DNA from: Aquificaceae bacterium
Lineage (GTDB): Bacteria > Aquificota > Aquificia > Aquificales > Aquificaceae
Length of the DNA stretch: 12,290 nucleotides
NCBI GenBank assembly: GCA_015492115.1
Contig: WGFS01000079.1
Location: 1-12,290, forward strand
Direction of reading: 5' to 3'
Shown here: positions 1-7,189 of the stretch, piece after piece
Position numbering within the stretch: position 1 is the stretch's first letter
Layout of the letters: each line of letters starts with the position of its first letter
The notes under the pieces: generated by a model
What the model was told of the DNA's origin: nothing
Seen by the model: the letters and a program-made list of their open reading frames with translations, nothing else
Databases searched by the model: none
Position numbers and translations under genes: made by a program

Positions 1-32
1 CCCACAGGTATAACCTCTATAGCCATAGCCAT
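1..32 (-). CDS. 5' end of an unidentified gene, cut by the window edge
   Basis: Twelve bases after the mutS2 stop, an ATG at 32 opens a frame that stays open to the edge, reading MAMAIEVIPV plus a partial Gly codon. A second in-frame ATG lies at 26, because the start sits in a short tandem repeat (ATGGCT twice). Its orientation and closeness make it the probable next gene of the dapB-mutS2 unit. No good SD lies at normal distance; the nearest, GGGGAG, overlaps the mutS2 stop about 15 bases upstream. A TATTAT hexamer lies 6 bases before the ATG. A start of the form 'EVIPVGG' would suit metallo-beta-lactamase-fold RNase J-like proteins, but ten residues are far too few to decide. Confidence 0.4.
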   Translation of the reverse strand, partial: MAMAIEVIPV

Positions 33-44
33 GGTCTTATAATA

Positions 45-2321
45 CTACTCCCCCACGTCAAGGTAGACCACCGTCACCCCCGCTCCTCCCTCCCTCGGAT
101 AGGCTTCCCTGTAAAACCTGACCCTTTCCGACTTGGAGAGGAACTCGTGAACGACCTTCTTCAGAACCCCCTTTCCTACCCCGTGGATCACCTTTACCGT
201 CTTGTGCCCTGCGGAGTGAGCCTCCTCAAGGAACTTTTCAAGCTCTATCAGAGCGGTGTTGGCGTCCATCCCTATGAGGTTTATCTCTGTCTTTGATATA
301 GACCCCTTCGGGGTGGGGACTTCCTTCTTAGGAGAGGGTTTCTCCTTTACCTTTGTGAGGGCGTCCACGTTCACCCACACCTTCATGCCCTCAAGGTTAA
401 CGTAAGCCTTGTCCTCCTTAATCTGGGTTACCCTGCCCCTCTTCCCCATGAACTCAACGAGATCCCCTACCCTAATCTCTTCCTTCTTCTCCTCGGGGAC
501 GAAGAGCTTTAGCTGTTGCTCCTGCTCCCTTATGAAGTCCTCAAGCTCCTCCCTGCTCTTAGCCTTCCTGAGAACCTCCTGCCCCTCCGCGAGGAGCTTC
601 CTGAGATAGTCCTTAGCCTCCTTGTAGGCGGACTTCCACCCCTTCTTCTTGAACTCCATGTACTCCCTGTAGAGCTCCTCGTACCTCTCCTTCTCCCTGC
701 TGAGCTCCTCCCTGAGCCTCTCAAGTTCTGCGAGCTTCTCCTCGTACTCCCTCGTGTAATCAGAGAGCTTCTCCATGGCGCTCATGTACTCCCTCCCCGT
801 GGACTCCATGCTCCCTTTAGCTACCTCTATGACCTCCTCCGGTATTCCGCACCTTTTGGCAACCTCAAAAGCCATGCTCTCACCTATGGTGTTGTAAGCT
901 ATCCTGTAGAGTGGTCTGAGGGTTTCCCTGTCAAAGAGAACGCTCGCGGGCACGAAGTACTCGGAGTTCACCGCATAGACCTTTATGGGTGTGTGGTGGG
1001 TGTTAGCGAAGACCCACGCAGAGCGTTTTCTCAGATACTCAAGTATCCCTATCCCAAGGGCTGAGCCCTCAACTGGATCTGTCCCTGCGCCCAGCTCATC
1101 AAGTAAGACGAGGGTGTTCTGGTCGCTCTCTGGGAGAAACTCGGCTATGTTGGTCATGTGTGAGGAGAAGGTAGATAGGTTCTGCTCTATGCTCTGCTCG
1201 TCCCCTATGTCAGCGAAGACCCTCTCAAAGACCCTTATAACGCTCTCCTCCGACAGAGGGACGGGTATGGCACTCTGCACCATGAGAGTCACGAGACCGA
1301 GCGTCTTCAGGGCAACCGTCTTGCCTCCAGTGTTGGGTCCTGTGAGTATGAGCCCCCTCTTCTCCTTCAGGACTATGTTCACAGGGACGGTGTCCGGGTT
1401 CATGAGGGCGAGTAGAGGGTGCTTAACATCCTTCAGCTCTACGTGCTCCCCGATCTGGGGAAACTTACCCTCGTAGCTCTGGGCGAGCTTTCTCTTTGCC
1501 TGCAGTAGGTCTATCCTGACGAGGGTCTCAAAGCTCTCCTCTATCTTGTCAGCAAAGTCTCCCACGTAGGAGGTTATCCGTCTGAGAACCTTCCTTACCT
1601 CTTCCTCCTCCTGAGCCTTCAGCTCGGTGAGCTTGTTGTTGAGCTGGATTACGAACTGGGGCTCAACGTAGGTCGTGTAGCCCGAAGAGGAGGTGCCGTG
1701 AACTATGCCGAAGACCTTCCTCACCTGCGAGCTTTTTACGGGAACCACGTAGCGGTTGTTTCTGAGGGTTATTATCCTGTCGGTGAAGACCTTGTCAGCA
1801 TCGGGACGCTTGAAGAGGCTCTCAAGCCTGTCCATGACCTCCTTCTCTATCCCCCGTATGCTCTTTCGGACGTTGAAGAGCTCCTCGCTTGCGGAGTCCT
1901 TCACGAAGCCCCTCCTGTCCACTGTGGACTCTATGAGATTCTCAAGGGAGGAGAAGAGATGTAGCCGGCGGGAGAGTTTTCTGAGGGGGACTTCGCTCTC
2001 CGCATGTTTGCCCACTACCTTTCTCACCTCCCTTATCAGCTTTAGGATGTTCAGGAGGGTAAGAAACTCCTCAACGCTGAGGATAGAACCCTCTATCCGT
2101 GACCTCTTGAGGATCTCCCTTACGTCCTCAAAGCTGTAAAGGCTCAGCCCCTCTACCTTCTCAAAGGATCTGTAAAGCTCAATCTCCGCGCTGAGCTCCT
2201 CCCTGTCATTTATCGGTCTGAGGTCGTCCAAGAGCTCCCGGGTTGCGGGGGAGTTGGTGAACTCCTTCAGCTTCTCCTTTATCTTGTGATACTCAAGCTT
2301 CTGGAGGTCATGCTCTCTCAT
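45..2321 (-). CDS. mutS2: MutS2 family DNA-binding ATPase with C-terminal Smr domain
   Basis: MutS2 proteins bind branched DNA or stalled ribosomes rather than acting in classical mismatch repair. At 758 residues this is typical length for the family. In order, the sequence shows helical core and clamp regions (about 1-290), then the ABC-type ATPase with Walker A GPNTGGKT (328-335), the STFSSHM segment (383-389) and Walker B LVLLDELGAGTDP (404-416). A long charged coiled coil follows (about 515-605), then a KOW-like beta segment (616-655) and an Smr domain (about 679-755) with HGVGKG at 713-718. No N-terminal mismatch-recognition domain is present, as expected for MutS2. The Smr motif usually written LDLRG reads INLIG here (680-684). 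The start overlaps the dapB stop by four bases (ATGA), so translation is probably coupled. Confidence 0.96.
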   Translation of the reverse strand: MREHDLQKLEYHKIKEKLKEFTNSPATRELLDDLRPINDREELSAEIELYRSFEKVEGLSLYSFEDVREILKRSRIEGSILSVEEFLTLLNILKLIREVRKVVGKHAESEVPLRKLSRRLHLFSSLENLIESTVDRRGFVKDSASEELFNVRKSIRGIEKEVMDRLESLFKRPDADKVFTDRIITLRNNRYVVPVKSSQVRKVFGIVHGTSSSGYTTYVEPQFVIQLNNKLTELKAQEEEEVRKVLRRITSYVGDFADKIEESFETLVRIDLLQAKRKLAQSYEGKFPQIGEHVELKDVKHPLLALMNPDTVPVNIVLKEKRGLILTGPNTGGKTVALKTLGLVTLMVQSAIPVPLSEESVIRVFERVFADIGDEQSIEQNLSTFSSHMTNIAEFLPESDQNTLVLLDELGAGTDPVEGSALGIGILEYLRKRSAWVFANTHHTPIKVYAVNSEYFVPASVLFDRETLRPLYRIAYNTIGESMAFEVAKRCGIPEEVIEVAKGSMESTGREYMSAMEKLSDYTREYEEKLAELERLREELSREKERYEELYREYMEFKKKGWKSAYKEAKDYLRKLLAEGQEVLRKAKSREELEDFIREQEQQLKLFVPEEKKEEIRVGDLVEFMGKRGRVTQIKEDKAYVNLEGMKVWVNVDALTKVKEKPSPKKEVPTPKGSISKTEINLIGMDANTALIELEKFLEEAHSAGHKTVKVIHGVGKGVLKKVVHEFLSKSERVRFYREAYPREGGAGVTVVYLDVGE

Positions 2322-3115
2322 AGATTCAGGACGTCAAACATGGTGTACATGCCCGGTTCTTTCCCCTTTATCCACTTGGCGGCCTCCACAGACCCTTTGG
2401 CGAAGGTGTCCCTTGAGGTAGCCCTGTGGGTGAGCTCTATCCTCTCTCCAAAGCCCAGAAAGTAAACGGTGTGGTCTCCGACCACGTCTCCCCCTCTCAC
2501 CGCAAAGACTCCCAGCTCCTTGTCCTCCCTGGGGGCTTCTCCCTCCCTTCCGTAGACCACCCTCCCTAAACCTGCCTGCTCCTTCAGTATCTGGGCGAGC
2601 TTTACCGCAGTCCCGCTGGGGGCGTCCTTCTTGAACCTGTGGTGGATCTCCACCACCTCCATATCAAAGTTCTTGTCCTTCAGAACCCTCGCTGTGAGCT
2701 CCACGAGCTTGAAGAGGAGGTTGACCCCCAGGCTCATGTTGGGAGAGAGGAGAACAGGGGCGTTCCTGGAGCACTCCTCTATCTCGGAGATCTCCTGCTC
2801 CGTGAAGCCCGTGGTTCCTATCACGATAGCCTTTCCATCAAGGGTCGCGAGCTTTGCGTGCCCTACAGCGGCGGTCGTGTTCCCGGAGAACTCTATAACC
2901 ACATCGCAGTTGGGGAGGAGTTCCTCCAGCCTGCTCGTCAGAGGGACTCCCCTGAGCTCCTCCTTACCGAGGGCTTCTCCGAGGTCAAGGGAAGGGATGC
3001 AGTCGGGATGCTCAACCCCTCCGACCACCTCAACCTCGGAGTCCTGAAGGGAGAGCTCTATTATCCGCCTTCCCATACGACCGAGAGCACCGCAGACAAC
3101 TACCCTCGTGCTCAT
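2318..3115 (-). CDS. dapB: 4-hydroxy-tetrahydrodipicolinate reductase
   Basis: DapB reduces 4-hydroxy-tetrahydrodipicolinate with NAD(P)H to tetrahydrodipicolinate, the second committed step of diaminopimelate and lysine synthesis in the cytoplasm. The 265 residues match the family. The N-terminal Rossmann loop is GALGRMG (9-15), and the cofactor-side motif GTTG lies at 100-103. The SPNMSLGVN segment (124-132) is followed by the catalytic region EIHHRFKKDAPSGTA (156-170), with the paired His158/His159, Lys163 and the substrate-binding SGT. The VRGGDVVGDHTV segment (206-216) is also typical. The start has a strong SD-like GGAGGAGG just upstream and overlaps the preceding 82-residue gene by four bases. 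The 3' end overlaps mutS2 by four bases. No lysine riboswitch or leader is visible. Confidence 0.97.
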   Translation of the reverse strand: MSTRVVVCGALGRMGRRIIELSLQDSEVEVVGGVEHPDCIPSLDLGEALGKEELRGVPLTSRLEELLPNCDVVIEFSGNTTAAVGHAKLATLDGKAIVIGTTGFTEQEISEIEECSRNAPVLLSPNMSLGVNLLFKLVELTARVLKDKNFDMEVVEIHHRFKKDAPSGTAVKLAQILKEQAGLGRVVYGREGEAPREDKELGVFAVRGGDVVGDHTVYFLGFGERIELTHRATSRDTFAKGSVEAAKWIKGKEPGMYTMFDVLNL

Positions 3116-3360
3116 TCCTCCTCCTCTCCGAATATCATGCTCTCAAGTTCGTTGACCGCCTCCTCCGCCTGGTCAGGGGGGACTACGGAGGGATATAGGG
3201 CTACCCTGACGCCCTCCTTGAAGAGGAACTTGGCTATTATGTCCTGGAGCTTCTCCAGCTCCTCAGGGGTCAGGTCGTCCCTTATGCTCTCCTCAACGGG
3301 TCTGTTGGTTACGAAGAATCCTACCAAGCTGAAGGGAACCGCAACGTACTGTTCTTCCAT
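3112..3360 (-). CDS. Small acidic protein of unknown function upstream of dapB
   Basis: This 82-residue protein is not recognised. Its N-terminus is hydrophobic and beta-like (YVAVPFSLVGFFVTN, residues 5-19). A helical segment follows (about 30-50), then another short strand-like stretch (VRVALYPSVV, 51-60), and it ends in a helix with an acidic tail GEEEE. No signal peptide or membrane span is clear, so it is probably a small cytoplasmic fold. The gene is well supported: GAGGTGA (3364-3370, minus strand), a seven-base match to the usual anti-SD, lies three bases before the ATG, and its stop overlaps the dapB start as ATGA. It appears to be the first gene of the dapB-mutS2 unit, which hints at coupled expression but gives no function. 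Confidence 0.8.
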   Translation of the reverse strand: MEEQYVAVPFSLVGFFVTNRPVEESIRDDLTPEELEKLQDIIAKFLFKEGVRVALYPSVVPPDQAEEAVNELESMIFGEEEE

Positions 3361-3406
3361 AACTCACCTCTCACAGGGTTTTTAGTAATAATATCATCTA
3401 CAGGAC
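3361..3406. promoter_or_regulatory. Divergent promoter region between the 82-residue gene and the DUF374 gene
   Basis: This 46-base gap must hold signals for both directions. On the plus strand, TATCAT (3392-3397, five of six to TATAAT) lies 16 bases after CTCACA (3370-3375, four of six to TTGACA) and only 9 bases before the DUF374 ATG. On the minus strand, TATTAT (3388-3393) would give a leader of about 20 bases that includes the GAGGTGA SD, but its -35 is not clear. The two -10 candidates overlap, so the two promoters may compete. The assignments rest on motif matches only. Confidence 0.45.
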
Positions 3407-4054
3407 ATGCGGAAAAGACTCAAGTTAATCAAGCTCAAGTTGATCCTCGCCCTGATGCCGGCTGTTGTTCTCCTAATAAGGATGCTCGCCAGAACCATAC
3501 GCTGGAAGAGGAGGTACGACTTTGACAGGGACAGGAAGACAATATACGCTATCTGGCACGGACAGGCACTGTCCTTGATACTTTACGGTATGGACAGGGG
3601 GATATACACGATAGCCAGCAGATCCAGAGACGGAGATCTGGCGGCGAAAATAGCGGAAGGACTCGGATACAGGGTTGTAAGGGGCTCCACTGAGGAGGGC
3701 AGGGCTGAGAAGGGGGGCAGGACAGGAACTCTCAAACTCATAGAGGTTCTCAGGCGGGGTGAGAACGTGGCTATAACCGTTGACGGTCCAAAGGGTCCAG
3801 CCTTCAAGGTCAAAAAGGGTGTTGTCTTCCTCGCCCAGAAGACGGGTGCGAGGATAGTTCCCGCTGTGGTCAAGCTGGAGAGAGCCAAAGTGCTGAACTC
3901 ATGGGACAGGTTTACGATACCCTACCCCTTCACGAGAGGGGTAGTTCTCACTGGAGAGCCCATAACCGTTGGGGAGGAAGATGACCTTGACGCTAAGAGG
4001 ATGGAGCTGGAGAGAGCTCTTTACGAACTCTCTTCCTCGGAGGTCTCCTTTTAG
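3407..4054 (+). CDS. DUF374 / lysophospholipid-acyltransferase-like protein
   Basis: This 215-residue protein belongs to the DUF374 family, distantly related to LpxL/PlsC-type acyltransferases and probably acting on a lipid or lipid A-like substrate at the inner membrane. The N-terminus is basic, then hydrophobic (about 11-27), as for a membrane anchor or re-entrant helix. The segment YAIWHGQ (47-53) puts His51 where the catalytic His of the HX4D motif is expected. SRSRDGD (71-77), RGSTEEG (92-98) and VDGPKGP (125-131) are the other hallmark motifs. No SD lies at normal distance: AGGA ends one base from the ATG, while a -10-like TATCAT lies nine bases upstream. Its last 62 bases overlap the end of the oppositely transcribed khtU gene. 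The acyl donor and acceptor cannot be read from the sequence. Confidence 0.85.
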   Translation: MRKRLKLIKLKLILALMPAVVLLIRMLARTIRWKRRYDFDRDRKTIYAIWHGQALSLILYGMDRGIYTIASRSRDGDLAAKIAEGLGYRVVRGSTEEGRAEKGGRTGTLKLIEVLRRGENVAITVDGPKGPAFKVKKGVVFLAQKTGARIVPAVVKLERAKVLNSWDRFTIPYPFTRGVVLTGEPITVGEEDDLDAKRMELERALYELSSSEVSF

Positions 4055-5183
4055 GTGGATACACCATGTCTGCGATCCTCGGTGCGACAACAAAGAGAAA
4101 GCTTCCTATCAGGGCTGTCGCAAATATGAAAGGTATGGAGAGAAGCTTCACCGAAGGCTCCAGAGATGCAATTATCACCGAGAACTCACCCCTGGGAACG
4201 AAGGAGAGGGAGGTTCTGAGGCGAGCCTTTCTCTTCATACCATAGACGTAACCCGCAAGGTATGTGGAAACTATCTTTAGCAGGACTCCGAGGACTATCA
4301 GTGTAAGGACGAAGGTCATGTGCTTGGGGAGAGTAAGCTCACTCTCGTAGGCAAAGAAAAAGAAGAATACCCCTATGGAGAGCTCCTTGAAGGCTGACAG
4401 GTGGTGCTCTATGTTCTCCACAACGCGTGTCTCTGGTACAAGCACGCCGAGGAGAAAGGACCCCAGAGCTTCGGAGAGCCCCGCTTTCTTGAACAGGAGT
4501 CCCACAGCCAGAACACCTCCCAGAAGAAAGAACACGAAGTTCTCATCCTCTGATGCTCTGTCCAGCCATCCCCTTATCCTGGGAAGAACAGAGGTGTGAA
4601 GAAAATAAAAAAGGACGAGAACCGTGAGGATCTTGAGAAGGCTTATGGGTATAGCCTCTGGCTCAAGGCTACCGAACTCGCTCATCGGTATAAGAAAGGA
4701 GAGCAGGAGAACTGCGACGAGGTCTTCAAATATGAGTATCCCTATGAGGAGCTCCGCCTCCGGAGAAGCCAGACGCTTGAAGTCCATGAGGAGCTTGGCA
4801 ACTATGGAAGTGCTGGAGGGATAGAAGACCCCTGCGATTATGAGTGAAGTTACCGGCTCAAAACCAAAGAGAAGGGATAGGAAGAGTATCGGGAAGAAAT
4901 TTAGGAGGAGGTCTATGATCCCCGGCTTCCATACGGATACCATGTTCTTGAGCCTCTCAAAGGAGTACTCAAGCCCTATGAAGAAGAAGAGGAGGATTAT
5001 CCCCGCTTCCTTAAAGAGCTCAAGGGGTTTGGTGCTCTCCGGAGTGAGCCAGAACTTTGCCAGAAAGCCCACGAGTAGGAAGGATATTATCGGAGGAACC
5101 TGAAGCTTCCTCAGAAAGTGAGCTGTAACGAACATGGCTATGAAGAGGAGGTTTATCTGAAGGAGGGTCAGGGAGTGTTCCAT
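3993..5183 (-). CDS. khtU: CPA2-family cation/proton antiporter, KhtU-like
   Basis: This is a polytopic inner-membrane antiporter that probably exchanges K+ or Na+ for H+. Its 396 residues hold about a dozen hydrophobic spans and fit the CPA2 (KefB/NapA-like) transport domain without a fused RCK domain. Hallmarks are PPIISFLLVGF (30-40), LLFFFIGLE (64-72), the unwound-helix motif SSTSIVAKLL (123-132), the ion-binding acidic pair in IFEDLVAV (151-158, Glu153/Asp154), and RGEFS (331-335). The start lies three bases after the khtT stop with no strong SD, so translation is probably coupled to khtT. That neighbour is the matching regulatory subunit, which supports KhtU over other CPA2 types. The end is odd: the basic, Pro-rich residues 378-396 are encoded wholly within the overlap with the convergent DUF374 gene. 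The transported ion is uncertain. Confidence 0.88.
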   Translation of the reverse strand: MEHSLTLLQINLLFIAMFVTAHFLRKLQVPPIISFLLVGFLAKFWLTPESTKPLELFKEAGIILLFFFIGLEYSFERLKNMVSVWKPGIIDLLLNFFPILFLSLLFGFEPVTSLIIAGVFYPSSTSIVAKLLMDFKRLASPEAELLIGILIFEDLVAVLLLSFLIPMSEFGSLEPEAIPISLLKILTVLVLFYFLHTSVLPRIRGWLDRASEDENFVFFLLGGVLAVGLLFKKAGLSEALGSFLLGVLVPETRVVENIEHHLSAFKELSIGVFFFFFAYESELTLPKHMTFVLTLIVLGVLLKIVSTYLAGYVYGMKRKARLRTSLSFVPRGEFSVIIASLEPSVKLLSIPFIFATALIGSFLFVVAPRIADMVYPPKRRPPRKRVRKELSPAPSS

Positions 5184-5186
5184 AAC

Positions 5187-5678
5187 TCAGGTTGAGCAGT
5201 CTCCGCAGTACTCAAGGAAGTTCTTTATCTGTTTCCTCGTTCCAGCTACAACGAGGATATCTTCAGGGAGTATCCGGGTTTCGTTGGGGTCGGGATTGAC
5301 GAGCATATCCTCTCCTCGTATTATGGCGACCACCGAAGCCCCCGTTCTCTTCCTAATTTGAGCCTCGGCTATCGTCTTTCCTGTAAGGCTTGAACCTTTC
5401 CCCACCCTCACCCACTCCATAACCATCTCCTTCATTATCAGTTCCATTCTCTCGGGGGCCACGGGCTGGTAGGTTGTCCCGGCGAGCAGGAAGCCAAGGT
5501 CCTTCGCCTCGTCCTCGGTCAGGGATACTACGCAGGTGGGCTCCTCCTCCTCGTCCTCTATTATGTATATCTCCCTCCTTCCCGTGTTGTGGATTATAAG
5601 GGTCAGCTCTCCTCCACCCTCAAGCTCAAGGGTGTACCTCTTGCCGACGCCCGGAAGGTCTGTCTCTCTGAACTGCAT
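5187..5678 (-). CDS. khtT: Antiporter regulatory subunit with RCK_C (TrkA-C) domain, KhtT-like
   Basis: This cytoplasmic 163-residue protein has the two-part KhtT architecture. The N-terminal beta-rich domain (about 1-75) opens with RETDLPGVGKRY (4-15) and contains IIHNTGRREIY (28-38), both typical of the KhtT/AmhM group. The RCK_C domain (about 80-156) contains SLTGKTIAEAQIRKRTG (97-113) and the ending ILPEDILVVAGT (136-147). In Bacillus subtilis, KhtT gates the KhtU K+/H+ antiporter and its RCK_C domain binds c-di-AMP; the ligand here is inference. The gene starts three bases after the guaB stop, with GGTGGAG inside the guaB end as SD, and is followed three bases later by khtU. The C-terminal end has two Cys (158 and 161), which is uncommon in this window. 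Confidence 0.9.
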   Translation of the reverse strand: MQFRETDLPGVGKRYTLELEGGGELTLIIHNTGRREIYIIEDEEEEPTCVVSLTEDEAKDLGFLLAGTTYQPVAPERMELIMKEMVMEWVRVGKGSSLTGKTIAEAQIRKRTGASVVAIIRGEDMLVNPDPNETRILPEDILVVAGTRKQIKNFLEYCGDCST

Positions 5679-5681
5679 GGC

Positions 5682-7154
5682 TCACTCCACCCAGTAGTTT
5701 GGAGCCTCTCTCGTTATCTGAACGTCGTGGACGTGGGACTCCCTGTATCCAGCCCACGTGATCCTCACGAACTTAGCCTTCTCATGCAGCTCCTTTACCG
5801 TCTTACAGCCCGTGTATCCCATGCCAGACCTCAGACCGCCAACGAGCTGGTATATAACGTCGCTAAGCTTACCCTTGTAGGGAACCCTCCCCTCTATGCC
5901 TTCCGGAACGAACTTCTCAAGTTTGTCCTGTCCGTATCTGTCGGAGGATAGCCTCGTAACCATCGCACCGAGGGAACCCATACCCCTGTAAACCTTGTAA
6001 GCCCTGCCCTGATAGTAGATCGTCTCCCCGGGAGCCTCCTCAGTGCCAGCGAGGAGGTTGCCCAGCATGACAACACTCGCACCTGCGGAAAGAGCTTTAA
6101 CTATGTCTCCCGAATACCTTATCCCTCCGTCCGCTATTATGGGAATTTCCTCGTCCTTTGCAACGTTGTATGCGGACATGATCGCTGTTATCTGGGGGAC
6201 TCCCACACCGGCGACTATCCTCGTTGTACATATAGAACCCGGTCCAACGCCTATCTTCACCGCATCCGCTCCCGACTCTATGAGCGCCTTAGTCCCCTCG
6301 GCGGTAGCCACGTTGCCAGCAACGACCTGAAGCTCCGGAAAGGTCGCCTTTACCTTCTGAACTGTATCCAGAACCCTCTTTGAGTGACCGTGGGCTGTAT
6401 CGACGACTATTAGGTCAACTCCGGCGTCAACGAGGGCTGAGACCCTATCAAGGGCATCCTCTCCGGTTCCAACCGCGGCGCCCACCCTCAACCTTCCGAG
6501 CTCATCCTTGCAGGCGTTGGGGTACTTCTTTCTCTTGACTATGTCCTTTATGGTTATGAGACCCTTTATCCTTCCCTCCTTATCAACTATAGGGAGCTTT
6601 TCCACCTTGAACTTCTGGAGTATCTCCGTCGCTTCGTCAAGGGTTATACCCTCCTGAGCGGTTACGAGGTTTTCCCTCGTCATGAAGAAGGATACGGGCT
6701 TGTCGTAATCGGTGGGCTTTATGAACCTCAGATCCCTGTTTGTGAGTATTCCTACGAGTTTGTCGTTCTCGTCAACCACAGGAACGCCCGATATCTTGTA
6801 CCTCTCCATTATCTCAAGGGCTTCCCTGACTGTGGCGGACGGTCTCACTGTTACAGGGTTGAGTATCATTCCGCTCTCAGACTTCTTTACCTTCTCAACC
6901 TCCCGAGCCTGCTCCTTTATGGGCATGTTCCTGTGGATTATCCCCATACCACCCTCGCGTGCCAGGGCGATCGCAAGCCGTGCCTCGGTGACCGTGTCCA
7001 TAGCAGCGGAAACTATGGGGATGTTCAGCTTTATACGCTTTGTTATGTAAGTTGAGACATCAACCTCGTGGGGTAAAACCTCCGAGTAATCGGGAACGAG
7101 CAGGACGTCATCAAAGGTCAGACCTTCCTTCAGTAACTTTTCAACCTCTACCAT
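5682..7154 (-). CDS. guaB: IMP dehydrogenase
   Basis: GuaB oxidises IMP to XMP with NAD+, the rate-limiting step toward GMP, in the cytoplasm. The 490 residues are full family length. The TIM-barrel catalytic domain (about 1-95 and 215-490) is interrupted by two CBS domains (about 96-150 and 155-210), which in many bacterial enzymes bind ATP and GTP as allosteric regulators. Visible key elements are FDDVLLVP (14-21), VDTAHGHS with Asp252 (251-258), and the catalytic loop GPGSICTTR (304-312) with Cys309. ADGGIRYSGD (341-350) and the mobile-flap Arg406-Tyr407 pair in SSDRYGQ are also present. No SD precedes the ATG, but a TATAAT box lies six bases upstream. khtT follows three bases after the stop, so guaB and the antiporter genes are almost certainly co-transcribed. 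Confidence 0.98.
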   Translation of the reverse strand: MVEVEKLLKEGLTFDDVLLVPDYSEVLPHEVDVSTYITKRIKLNIPIVSAAMDTVTEARLAIALAREGGMGIIHRNMPIKEQAREVEKVKKSESGMILNPVTVRPSATVREALEIMERYKISGVPVVDENDKLVGILTNRDLRFIKPTDYDKPVSFFMTRENLVTAQEGITLDEATEILQKFKVEKLPIVDKEGRIKGLITIKDIVKRKKYPNACKDELGRLRVGAAVGTGEDALDRVSALVDAGVDLIVVDTAHGHSKRVLDTVQKVKATFPELQVVAGNVATAEGTKALIESGADAVKIGVGPGSICTTRIVAGVGVPQITAIMSAYNVAKDEEIPIIADGGIRYSGDIVKALSAGASVVMLGNLLAGTEEAPGETIYYQGRAYKVYRGMGSLGAMVTRLSSDRYGQDKLEKFVPEGIEGRVPYKGKLSDVIYQLVGGLRSGMGYTGCKTVKELHEKAKFVRITWAGYRESHVHDVQITREAPNYWVE

Positions 7155-7160
7155 ACATAT

Positions 7161-7189
7161 ATTATACAGAGCTCAAAGCTTTCTGACAC
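7161..7189 (-). promoter_or_regulatory. Probable guaB promoter, placing the RNA start at or near the ATG
   Basis: On the minus strand, GTGTCA (7184-7189, four of six to TTGACA) is separated by exactly 17 bases from a perfect TATAAT (7161-7166). Six bases (ATATGT) follow before the guaB ATG at 7154. A start site six or seven bases after the -10 falls on or next to the A of the ATG, and no SD is present. The -35 lies inside the 3' end of the preceding gene. This is the best promoter match I see in the window. Confidence 0.65.

Noticed and set aside
21..32. GCCATAGCCAT shared with 8939-8950 as a possible dispersed repeat
   Set aside because: The match is about 11 bases of common Ala-Met/Ile codons on opposite coding strands, within chance for a window this size.
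51..61. TTGACG (56-61, minus strand), a five of six match to a -35, ahead of the left-edge gene
   Set aside because: The spacing to TATTAT (39-44) is only 11 bases and to TATAAG (36-41) only 14, both too short for a normal sigma-70 promoter.
516..1064. Long plus-strand open frame of 182 codons opposite mutS2, Leu/Pro/Glu rich
   Set aside because: It is antisense to the coiled coil and neighbouring parts of mutS2; the open frame follows from biased codon use (GAG/CTC), and it has no recognisable domain.
985..1476. Ser/Thr-rich plus-strand open frame opposite the MutS2 ATPase region
   Set aside because: It is a frame shadow of a well-conserved ATPase domain with Walker motifs on the minus strand, with low-complexity composition and no domain.
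4596..4847. Plus-strand 83-codon frame opposite khtU, starting with Lys/Asp-rich residues
   Set aside because: It is fully inside khtU's conserved membrane helices on the other strand, with no SD and no domain; it is a shadow frame.
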